The notes under the pieces were generated by a model. That model ran no database searches and was not told where the DNA came from. It worked only from the letters and a program-made list of their open reading frames with translations. Position numbers and translations under genes: made by a program. Below, piece by piece: positions 15,517 to 22,647 of a DNA stretch of 24,653 bases (the first letter of the stretch is position 1; every line of letters starts with the position of its first letter). Origin of the DNA: JBCCGE01 sp039029455 (GTDB lineage Bacteria > Pseudomonadota > Gammaproteobacteria > Arenicellales > Poriferihabitantaceae); contig JBCCGE010000046.1 of assembly GCA_039029455.1 (NCBI GenBank), forward strand, positions 1 to 24,653, written 5' to 3'.

Positions 15517-16134
15517 ATGAATCTAACCGGACTTTCGAACGACCTGGTGATTGCCATTTCACTGTTCGCTCTGGTCACTTCAATTACCCCCGGGCCAAAC
15601 AACATTATGCTGACAGCATCCGGGGCCAATTTTGGGTTCATGGCTTCAATGCCCCACATGTTGGGTATTGTGCTTGGTGTGGCCTGCATGAACATAGCGG
15701 TGGGGCTGGGATTGGGAGTGGTATTCGAAACATGGCCGGTGCTGCAACTGATGCTGAAATGGTTGGGCAGCGCCTACATGCTGTGGCTGGCAATGACATT
15801 GCTGAATTTCCAAACCCGCAACGGATCAGACACGACTACCCGGGGGCGTCCACTGTCAATTGTGCAGGGTGCACTGTTTCAGTTGGTAAACCCTAAAGCA
15901 TGGGTCATGGTGCTTTCGGCAAATGCCAGCTTTGGGCAGCCCGGCTCCAGCTACTTCGTTTCAGTGGCGGCAATCGTATTGATCTTCATTGTCGTCGGAT
16001 ACATGTCGATAATGCCGTGGACCGCATTCGGACACAGTATCCGGAATTTGCTGCAGGGCGCGGGTTTTTTGTTTGGGTTCAATTTAACAATGTGTGCGCT
16101 AACTGCGGCCTGTATCGTTTTTATCTGGTGGTGA
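15517..16134 (+). CDS. LysE/RhtB family amino-acid exporter
   Basis: This 205-residue inner-membrane exporter has six hydrophobic segments. The first contains the family signature FALVTSITPGPNNIMLTASGANFGF, followed by MPHMLGIVLGVACM. A further conserved element is GALFQLVNPKAWVMVL around residues 110-125. Members expel amino acids such as lysine, threonine, homoserine or cysteine derivatives in exchange for protons. The gene is divergent from a MocR regulator, a common arrangement in which the regulator senses the exported compound. The dyad directly before the start codon supports that control. The ATG at 15517 has no clear Shine-Dalgarno sequence, so a leaderless or weakly initiated transcript is possible. 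Confidence 0.94.
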   Translation: MNLTGLSNDLVIAISLFALVTSITPGPNNIMLTASGANFGFMASMPHMLGIVLGVACMNIAVGLGLGVVFETWPVLQLMLKWLGSAYMLWLAMTLLNFQTRNGSDTTTRGRPLSIVQGALFQLVNPKAWVMVLSANASFGQPGSSYFVSVAAIVLIFIVVGYMSIMPWTAFGHSIRNLLQGAGFLFGFNLTMCALTAACIVFIWW

Positions 16135-16614
16135 TGCGGAAATTCCATGTCGCCATCGCAATCGCCATGGGCTGAAGGTCGCAGGTTACGGTTCAGGCGA
16201 GAAATTCGGGTAGATCTGACTCATGGAAAAAGCGAATCCAATTTCGGTTGTGCTCGCAAAACAGGCAACAACGTCTGTGTCTGAAATCCGATTTTCTTAT
16301 GCACCGAAATCGAATTTATTGCGGCTGCCGTCACGGTGTACTGACTTGAAGGCAATACATCCAAAAGTCCGGTGACAGGTCCGGGTATGACTCAGTGAAT
16401 TTCGGCAGCCCAGAATGGGAAGTGAGTCTCTCTTTTTTCACAATATGTTTTTGCGGTGGGCAGTCTGACAGTATCCCGTCACAGTGCCTACAAGTGTCCA
16501 GGGTCGACGCAATGTCAGCGATACCAAGGATGTAATTTCACATGCATCAGTTACACTTCGAGATCGTTTTAATTATTCCAGGGTCAAACTCGTAAATCCG
16601 CTGACTCACACCAA
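16135..16614. other. 480-bp intergenic region without a convincing gene
   Basis: No intact gene or RNA is apparent. A 50-codon plus-strand frame starting at 16223 has no recognisable content. On the opposite strand of the same stretch, a frame read from about 16365 down to 16222 gives TVTAAAINSISVHKKIGF, which recalls the C-terminal N-x-x-S-x-x-x-H-x-K-x-G-F element of GNAT acetyltransferases. This may be the eroded tail of one. No start or N-terminal half is visible. The promoter of the following secreted-protein gene should lie near the 3' end. Confidence 0.4.
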
Positions 16615-17547
16615 ATGGTAGTTCGTTTTTTAAACAGTCTGTTGATCTCGGCTGCGTTGATATCGGTTCCGAGTCTGGGCGCTGATATCAGCACGCTCAT
16701 GCAGTCCAATTATCGGGAATACGTTGCAAAACGTCAGGCAGATCCCGATGTGCTGCCATTCGATCTGAGTTCAGAAGAAAAGCGGATTGGTGGTGAATCC
16801 GTTGCCCGGGTTCGGTATCTGCTGAAAGGTATTCCATTCGAGGTGTTTGCCCTACAGTTATCGACAATTTCCGAGTGGTGTGAATTTATTCCGTTGCACT
16901 TAAACATCAAGGCGTGTGCGGCAATCACCCGGGGAGACCAACAATACCTGCAGTTTTATGCGGGGGTGAAAGGCTATCTGACGCCTAAAGAAGCATCACT
17001 GCTCGAGCTTGAGTATTCAACCAAATGGGAGTCGGAGCTATTCCTGGTGGACATGTACGCGCCGACCGGACCGTATCGCACCACCGACGTCAACTTCGAT
17101 ATCCGGGCAATTCCGGTGGAAGAAGGCATCTACTTCGAATTCGATTTGTCCAGCGTGCCCGGCGTGGCTGCACAGCTGGCTAAAGTTTACCTGGCAACGG
17201 TCGGGCGCAATAAAATCGGTTTTTCCTCTGATGGCACAAATTGGAGGGGCAAACCAAAGTATGTCGGCGGTCAGAGGGGAGCGGCCGAGCGTAATATTGT
17301 GCGCTACCTGCTGGCCATCGAAACCTATTTTGACACTCTGGAGTTACCCGCCGAAAACCAGTTTGAGGCGCGGATAATGAACTGGTTTGATTCGACAGAG
17401 CGTTACCGAAAGCAGCTTTTTGAACTGGAGCGTGAAGACTACCTGTCGATCAAGCGACGTGAACGACGCAATCAGGAAATATTAAAGGCAGCGATCGCAA
17501 ATAACACGACACCAGTTTATAAAGTTCCTGTAGAAAAAAGACAGTAA
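16615..17547 (+). CDS. Secreted protein of unknown function (signal peptide)
   Basis: I do not recognise this 310-residue protein as a named family. Residues 1-23 (MVVRFLNSLLISAALISVPSLGA) form a clear Sec signal peptide with a likely cleavage before Asp24, so the mature protein is periplasmic. The body alternates strands and helices. GIPFEVFALQLSTISEWCEFIPLHLNIKAC holds two Cys residues that could form a disulfide. The segments YSTKWESELFLVDMYAPTGPYRTTDVNF and YFEFDLSSVPGVAAQLAKVYLATVGRNKIGFS faintly recall a START/SRPBCC lipid-binding fold; that is an inference. The C-terminal 60 residues are highly charged (FELEREDYLSIKRRERRNQE) and probably helical. It converges on the agmatine deiminase-like gene with 64 bp between stop codons, where a 10-bp palindrome CCTCGCGAGG (17551-17560) lies. 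Confidence 0.8.
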   Translation: MVVRFLNSLLISAALISVPSLGADISTLMQSNYREYVAKRQADPDVLPFDLSSEEKRIGGESVARVRYLLKGIPFEVFALQLSTISEWCEFIPLHLNIKACAAITRGDQQYLQFYAGVKGYLTPKEASLLELEYSTKWESELFLVDMYAPTGPYRTTDVNFDIRAIPVEEGIYFEFDLSSVPGVAAQLAKVYLATVGRNKIGFSSDGTNWRGKPKYVGGQRGAAERNIVRYLLAIETYFDTLELPAENQFEARIMNWFDSTERYRKQLFELEREDYLSIKRRERRNQEILKAAIANNTTPVYKVPVEKRQ

Positions 17548-17611
17548 GCCCCTCGCGAGGATATCCAATCCAAATCGTTGGTTGGTGGAGGCGCGTGGTT
17601 TCGTGTGCCTG

Positions 17612-18709
17612 CTATGACCCCACTGGGAACAGTGGCTGGTCGTTTGTATGACAGTGGGCTCCACCACCGCTTGCCCATGAATCCAGCATGGTTATGAGAT
17701 GAATGTCTCGGTCAGGGAAGTAGCCCTGAATACGCTCCTGAGCTCGGGAATCGAGGTAGGGATCGCCAAAGCCGACAACGATGACAAACCCGTTGCCTAC
17801 AATCCAGTTCATATAGTCGGTGTCAAACGTCAGACCGTTGTGACGCACAAATCCTTCAACCGGATCACGAATTACCGAGAGTCCCGCGTCTGTGATAGCT
17901 CTGGCTGCGTCGTCAAAAACCTTCGCATGGTTGTTGTTACCGCGACCGCACGCTGTATCGGGCATGCATTCAGGAACGACGACGGTGTCCTCGCTGATAA
18001 ACCGGGCAATTCCGTCGACATGACCGTTGGTGAGGTCGCCATCCGGCACGCCCTCGATGAAGACAACGGTGTGCACGCCAAAATGTCGTTTCAGATCGGC
18101 GGTAGCCTTGGCTTTTGAATAATCAGGATTGCGTCGCGGATCACCCAGCGTGCTCCAGTTCAGGATGACTGTTCCGGTTCCATTGAATTCGAGATTTCCG
18201 CGTTCGTGCACGATCGGTACATCGTCGACCGGTAGCCTGAGATAGTCGCCAACATAATCCGGAATCCGGTTGTCAGCATCGTAAGGGACATCGCTGCCGA
18301 ATGCTCCGCCCCAGGCGTCGAACTCCCAGTTCTGCACACGCAATTCACCATCACGAATCACGTAGACCGGCCCGTTATCTCGCATCCATGCGCTGTCGTT
18401 CCTGACCTCGTGCCAGATTAGATTGGCGTGGTTCGGATCACCGCCCACAGAAGCTACCGCGTTCTGTGCACGGCGTTTAATCTGTGAATTTGAATACAGA
18501 ATGTGCAGAGACTGATACTGCACAATCACCGCGGCCATCTCCGCAAAAGCCGGCTCGAGCTGTCGCTCATAGGGCCCGGGCCACTGCAGCCAGGTTGCTG
18601 CCTGAGGTTCCCATTCAGCCGGAACGCGGATGTTTGAATCAGCCATAGCAACGAAGCTCACGGGTATCAGGGTTATTAAACGTAAATATTTCAGCACATT
18701 TTTTTTCAT
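17612..18709 (-). CDS. Agmatine deiminase/peptidyl-arginine deiminase family protein with signal peptide
   Basis: This 365-residue enzyme is of the guanidino-group-modifying (PAD_porph) family. Catalytic residues are placed as expected: Asp111 in MRDNGPVYV, His230 and Asp232 in TNGHVDGIARF, and nucleophile Cys353 in SGGGAHCHTNDQP. Cytoplasmic agmatine deiminases convert agmatine to N-carbamoylputrescine and ammonia, whereas secreted relatives act on peptidyl-arginine. This one starts with a Sec signal (MKKNVLKYLRLITLIPVSFVAMA), so it should work in the periplasm or outside. GGGAHCHTNDQP differs from the classical GGGNIHC-I-T-Q agmatine deiminase box. The substrate could be agmatine, another guanidino compound or protein arginine. 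It is the third gene of an operon, 16 nt after a muramidase gene, an unusual setting for polyamine synthesis. Confidence 0.88.
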   Translation of the reverse strand: MKKNVLKYLRLITLIPVSFVAMADSNIRVPAEWEPQAATWLQWPGPYERQLEPAFAEMAAVIVQYQSLHILYSNSQIKRRAQNAVASVGGDPNHANLIWHEVRNDSAWMRDNGPVYVIRDGELRVQNWEFDAWGGAFGSDVPYDADNRIPDYVGDYLRLPVDDVPIVHERGNLEFNGTGTVILNWSTLGDPRRNPDYSKAKATADLKRHFGVHTVVFIEGVPDGDLTNGHVDGIARFISEDTVVVPECMPDTACGRGNNNHAKVFDDAARAITDAGLSVIRDPVEGFVRHNGLTFDTDYMNWIVGNGFVIVVGFGDPYLDSRAQERIQGYFPDRDIHLITMLDSWASGGGAHCHTNDQPLFPVGS

Positions 18710-18725
18710 GTTTTCGCTCTGCCAT

Positions 18726-19304
18726 TCAACCGGAATTTATCTGTACCCGCTTCAGCCATCCACGCGCGAACTTTTCATTGACTGGATTCAACTTCAGTAC
18801 CTCGATATATCGCTGCCCCTGAAACAGATTTAAAAACAGTACCACCCAGCGGTTCGACCGATCTGCTGCGATGCTGGATTTCAAAGCGCGCAGGGTTTTG
18901 GTGCCGATATCGCCGTCGACCACCAGGCCGGGGGTCTGATTTCGATCCAGAAGATTAATCGATTCCTGCAAAAACCGGGCCGCGCGACGCATGCCCATGT
19001 TAACGCCGGTATCAAAGACTTCTTCTGCAATAGTCTGATCGGGGATTCTGTCGCCAGCAATACGATCCCAGTACTGGGATTTGTAGAATTGCTTCACTCG
19101 TTGTTGCAGTCGACTGATCGAATCAAGATTGTCAGGAAAGTCATCCGAATCTTTCGCGGCATCGATATCCTGCCAGCCGTTCCAGCCTGGATGATGTCTG
19201 CGAGCCACGCCTTTGTAGGTTTCGCCTCCGCTGTCCTGTGGATCGTCGACATAGCCGCCTTCCACCTGAATCAAATGTTCAAATGCTGTTTCAAAGTCTG
19301 CCAT
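18726..19304 (-). CDS. GH108 family muramidase with PG_binding_3 domain
   Basis: This protein of about 192 residues starts MADFETAFEHLIQVEGGYVDDPQDSGGETYKG. Its EGGY-x-x-D-P-x-D-x-G-G-x-T motif is the glycoside hydrolase 108 signature, with Glu15 as catalytic acid. The C-terminal half contains VFDTGVNMGMRRAARFLQESINLL and VVDGDIGTKTLRALKS, the predicted peptidoglycan-binding domain 3. GH108 proteins cleave the glycan backbone of peptidoglycan; most are phage endolysins or cargo of phage-like particles. No signal peptide is present, so release would need lysis, a holin or a dedicated export system; none is seen nearby. The ATG at 19304, 1 nt after the upstream gene's stop codon, is preferred to an upstream in-frame start at 19358 inside that gene. 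Confidence 0.92.
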   Translation of the reverse strand: MADFETAFEHLIQVEGGYVDDPQDSGGETYKGVARRHHPGWNGWQDIDAAKDSDDFPDNLDSISRLQQRVKQFYKSQYWDRIAGDRIPDQTIAEEVFDTGVNMGMRRAARFLQESINLLDRNQTPGLVVDGDIGTKTLRALKSSIAADRSNRWVVLFLNLFQGQRYIEVLKLNPVNEKFARGWLKRVQINSG

Positions 19305-19305
19305 A

Positions 19306-21177
19306 TTAGTGAACTCCCAGATCTGATGCTGTAAACGGTCTTGAGGGTGCATTGCCAAGGATGGTGCGAACGATGTGATTCATCGTGACCGGGTCATTGT
19401 CGAATCCGCCGTGACTGCGAGCTGTGGTCTTCTGGCCTCGACGCGTTTGGCCATCGCTGTAGTGAAAATCCACCAGTTTGCCCACACTGCGATCCAGTGG
19501 AGAGCTGAAATCCTGCAGCCCCAGTAGTGCCGCCGGCGTGTCTTCTTCAAAAGCCCGCGAAACCAGGTAGAGCAGGGATTTTCGATATACGGCAGCGACG
19601 TTGTCATCAAGCTCCAGTTCCCGGTTCAGGTTGTACACGTGCATTTTTCGAATTCCGAAAAACTTTTTTTCCTTCAACAGAGGCAGGTAGTGACTGCGGA
19701 ACAATGTTTCTGTGCAGGCTGGAGCCATCAGCGAAACCGAATGAATGCGAACGGACGGTGCGATTGACTCAAGTGCCTGAAGCAAATACGCAACTAAAAT
19801 GCCGCCGGTGCTGTGCGCAACGCAGTGTAGTTTGATCGGTTTGTCGACCAGCATCAGCTGTTCCGCGAATGCGGCCAGAGTCTGCCAGCCGGCACTACCG
19901 GGGTCGAACGGTGCGCATGCACCCGACTTCATCTCGCGCCAGATTGATCGCCCCGGTCTGCGAACCAGCTTCTCGATCAGTACATCCGTAAACTCAGCCA
20001 GTCCACCCACTCTGTCTTTGGATTGTTCACCACCACGCAAAATAAGGTCTTTGATCTCCTCGAACAAACCCGTGTCGTACATGAAGTGATAGGGATAGAT
20101 ACCATTGGCTTTTAATACAGGCTTGTATGCTCTTATTCTGGCGGCCTCGGCGGCGGGATTCACCAGTCCACCGTGGGCAAACAGCATCAGATGCCTGTAT
20201 TTTTCACGTTTGTCCGCGATCAGAGCCGCCGTCTCCTCTACATCCGGCAGGTTGCTCCAGTAGCTGCCGTGGTCGTGGAACCGACCGTCATCAATATGCA
20301 CAAAATGTCCGGCGATCTCGCTTCGAATCACCCGACTGGTACCTGACGGGTTGGCGACCTCGGAGCGACTGTTTCGATTCAGGGTTGAAATCTGCCATAT
20401 TGCCTTTGATGACAGGCTTAACCGGAACGCCCAGGCATCACGCAGATTGTGATACCAATCCTCGTAAGACCACACTGCCAGTCCACGATCTCCCCATTCC
20501 TGTCCCCAGGAGTTTTGGACGACAAATCCATTGTCGTTGTAACCGACAATGGCGAATGCGTGTCCGGGCAGCAGGCCGGGTTCTTCGCGAAAGCGGATCG
20601 CATTCTGGTTTTCGGAAACTGCGTCCGATTCCCAACCGGTATGGACGTTTGCAGATACCAGCACCGCGCCGGTTTCATTAACCGCAGCGTGAAAGTCGGA
20701 CAGCTGGTGCTTCAGTCGATAATAGGCACCAACCCGATTCTCCCGCGCTGCTTTTGCCGCGTTTACAGTGAGATGAGTTTGTGCAGTGTCGTCATCTGAC
20801 CATAAATTTTCGCGACATGCGCCCATGGCGTACCAGCCTTTGATGACACCGCGGCAGCTGGAACCGGCATAGTCATTGCCCGGCCATTCGTCAAACCGTC
20901 TGGCCATGTTGTAAAGCATGCGATTGCTGACGCGGTAGGATTTTTTTCGCTGTCGGTTGAGGTGATTAATACAGGCGCCAAGTGCGAACCCGGTGCATGA
21001 CCCATCCTCTCCCTGATTCATGATGGTGAGCAGTTTTCTGTTCACCGGATAGCTGGACGGAATCTTAATCAGTGGCGGGCGGTATTCGTAGTCTCGAAAA
21101 TCCGGTGCATCAGCGAACACATCAAGAGTGTATCCATCTATAGTCCGAGTCAGCGAATTTCGCTCAGGTTGATTCAT
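19306..21177 (-). CDS. Papain-like (C1A) cysteine peptidase fused to an alpha/beta-hydrolase domain
   Basis: This 623-residue protein has two catalytic domains. Residues about 25-260 form a C1A papain-like peptidase: oxyanion Gln55 and nucleophile Cys61 in NQGEDGSCTGFALG, His206 in PGHAFAIVGYND and Asn222 in VQNSWGQEWGDRG. After a linker (about 260-320), residues 325-610 resemble an alpha/beta-hydrolase. HLMLFAHGGLVNP has an HGG oxyanion-type turn, LHCVAHSTGGILVAYLL holds likely nucleophile Ser456, and ARSHGGFDNDP contains a candidate catalytic His589. The N-terminus (FRDYEYRPPLIKIP) is the form seen in bacterial C1 peptidases without a long propeptide. There is no signal peptide or membrane segment. 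Peptidase, possible lipase or esterase, and the adjoining muramidase together suggest attack on a cell envelope, but no delivery system is visible. Confidence 0.85.
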   Translation of the reverse strand: MNQPERNSLTRTIDGYTLDVFADAPDFRDYEYRPPLIKIPSSYPVNRKLLTIMNQGEDGSCTGFALGACINHLNRQRKKSYRVSNRMLYNMARRFDEWPGNDYAGSSCRGVIKGWYAMGACRENLWSDDDTAQTHLTVNAAKAARENRVGAYYRLKHQLSDFHAAVNETGAVLVSANVHTGWESDAVSENQNAIRFREEPGLLPGHAFAIVGYNDNGFVVQNSWGQEWGDRGLAVWSYEDWYHNLRDAWAFRLSLSSKAIWQISTLNRNSRSEVANPSGTSRVIRSEIAGHFVHIDDGRFHDHGSYWSNLPDVEETAALIADKREKYRHLMLFAHGGLVNPAAEAARIRAYKPVLKANGIYPYHFMYDTGLFEEIKDLILRGGEQSKDRVGGLAEFTDVLIEKLVRRPGRSIWREMKSGACAPFDPGSAGWQTLAAFAEQLMLVDKPIKLHCVAHSTGGILVAYLLQALESIAPSVRIHSVSLMAPACTETLFRSHYLPLLKEKKFFGIRKMHVYNLNRELELDDNVAAVYRKSLLYLVSRAFEEDTPAALLGLQDFSSPLDRSVGKLVDFHYSDGQTRRGQKTTARSHGGFDNDPVTMNHIVRTILGNAPSRPFTASDLGVH

Positions 21178-21197
21178 AACGATTTACCCCATTTCGT

Positions 21198-22448
21198 TTG
21201 ACTGCAACACAATCTTATAGGATTGACTCGGCATCTGTGTATGACTATGCGGTAAGGTTTCACGTTGTTATAGTCAACGCTCAATCATATCGGCCGGAAT
21301 TCTTGACAGTTACAGCATTTGTTGCCGGGTTTGTTGCAGTTCTGGTGGGTTACACCGGGTCCGCTGCCATTATTTTTCAGGCAGCATCCAGTGCCGGTGC
21401 GAATGAGGCGCAGATTGCTTCATGGATGGGAGCTTTGGGCGTAGCCATGGGACTGACCACCATCGGTCTGTCGCTGAAATACAAGATGCCCATCCTCACC
21501 GCCTGGTCAACGCCGGGTGCCGCAATTCTCGTTACTGCACTGTCCGGGGTGGCGATGTCCGATGCGATTGGTGCGTTCGTTTTCTGCGGTGCACTTATTG
21601 CACTCACCGGGATCACAGGAATTTTTCAGAATGTGATGGACCGGTTACCGACCTCTCTGGCCACCGCACTTCTGGCGGGGGTATTGGCACGCTTTGGTAT
21701 GGACGTTTTCGTGCAGATGGAAAAGGACTTTGTCATTGTGCTGACACTGTTTGTGCTCTACCTGATCGGGAAACGAGCCTTTCCTCGTTTTGTGATGATC
21801 GCGGTGTTTGCCGCGGTCATTCTGATCGCCGGCCTGTTCAGAGGGTTCCATCCCGAGCAGGTGATCTGGCAGATTACTCAACCGGTGTGGACCACGCCAA
21901 GCTTTGATTTGGGCGTGATGCTGAGTGTTGGTGTACCGCTGTATATCGTTACTATGGCGTCGCAGAACGCCCCGGGTGTGGCGGTGCTTCACACCCACGG
22001 CTATCGACCGCCGCTGTCACCCATCATGACCTCGACGGGGTTAAGCACGCTTTTACTGGCACCGTTTGGCTGTTTCGCAATCAATCTTGCGGCAATTACG
22101 GCTGCAATTTGTGCCAGTGACAACAGTCATCCTGATCCGAATCGGCGCTACTGGTCGACAATTAGTGCAGGCCTGTTTTATTTGCTGACCGGAATATTTG
22201 CCGTCAGCGTAGTGTCTTTGTTTGTCGCGTTTCCGGAATCAATGGTGCTGGCGCTCGCAGGACTGGCGTTGTTTTCAACCATTGCTGGCAGTCTGCAACA
22301 CGCCATGCAGGATAAACATCGCCGCGAACCGGCACTGATTACCTTTCTTGTCACCCTCTCAGGAGTGACGCTTTTTGGAGTGGGATCGGCATTCTGGGGA
22401 TTGATTGCCGGCGCCATTTCACTGGGCATTCTTACGAAATCGCGGTAG
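21198..22448 (+). CDS. BenE family permease (benzoate/proton symporter-like)
   Basis: This inner-membrane transporter has about eleven to twelve hydrophobic segments. The conserved N-terminal region TAFVAGFVAVLVGYTGSAAIIFQAASSAGA is followed by MPILTAWSTPGAAILVT and MASQNAPGVAVLHTHGY, hallmarks of BenE. Characterised relatives import benzoate with protons, but no aromatic-degradation genes are nearby, so the cargo is uncertain. The TTG at 21198 gives about 30 residues before the first conserved helix and leaves only 20 bp to the divergent peptidase gene. An in-frame GTG at 21237 is an alternative start that leaves more room for divergent promoters. The trimethylamine monooxygenase gene follows on the same strand after 199 bp. 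Confidence 0.9.
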   Translation: MTATQSYRIDSASVYDYAVRFHVVIVNAQSYRPEFLTVTAFVAGFVAVLVGYTGSAAIIFQAASSAGANEAQIASWMGALGVAMGLTTIGLSLKYKMPILTAWSTPGAAILVTALSGVAMSDAIGAFVFCGALIALTGITGIFQNVMDRLPTSLATALLAGVLARFGMDVFVQMEKDFVIVLTLFVLYLIGKRAFPRFVMIAVFAAVILIAGLFRGFHPEQVIWQITQPVWTTPSFDLGVMLSVGVPLYIVTMASQNAPGVAVLHTHGYRPPLSPIMTSTGLSTLLLAPFGCFAINLAAITAAICASDNSHPDPNRRYWSTISAGLFYLLTGIFAVSVVSLFVAFPESMVLALAGLALFSTIAGSLQHAMQDKHRREPALITFLVTLSGVTLFGVGSAFWGLIAGAISLGILTKSR

Positions 22449-22581
22449 TGGAGCATATGTCAGGTTGATCCAAAACAGTACCATCCACAGAAAGTAAGTG
22501 GTCTTTGTGAGGTGATTTCGTGGATTCTTTCTGCTGCAATAGGTCGGTCGACAGCCCGTGATGGGCATCCACTATTCCAAA

Positions 22582-22595
22582 GAAAAATATTTTTC
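22582..22595. promoter_or_regulatory. 14-bp AT-rich palindrome upstream of tmm
   Basis: GAAAAATATTTTTC is a perfect palindrome 52 bp before the tmm start codon, in an AT-rich stretch that probably holds the promoter (TATAGT lies close downstream). It could be a regulator site, or simply an AT-rich promoter element. Confidence 0.35.
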
Positions 22596-22647
22596 AGTAT
22601 AGTTTCCTAAAAAACAGAACGTTAATTTCCAATTGGAGTAAATAAAT

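Noticed and set aside
16223..16375. Plus-strand 50-codon ORF in the 480-bp gap
   Set aside because: No ribosome site, no recognisable motif and composition like noncoding DNA; the opposite strand gives the more protein-like reading.
17551..17560. Palindrome CCTCGCGAGG between convergent genes as a bidirectional terminator
   Set aside because: It has no room for a loop and no flanking T/A tracts on the correct sides.
18726..21177. Prophage or phage-tail-like particle locus, suggested by the GH108 endolysin-type gene
   Set aside because: No capsid, tail, terminase, holin, integrase or attachment repeats are present in the window.
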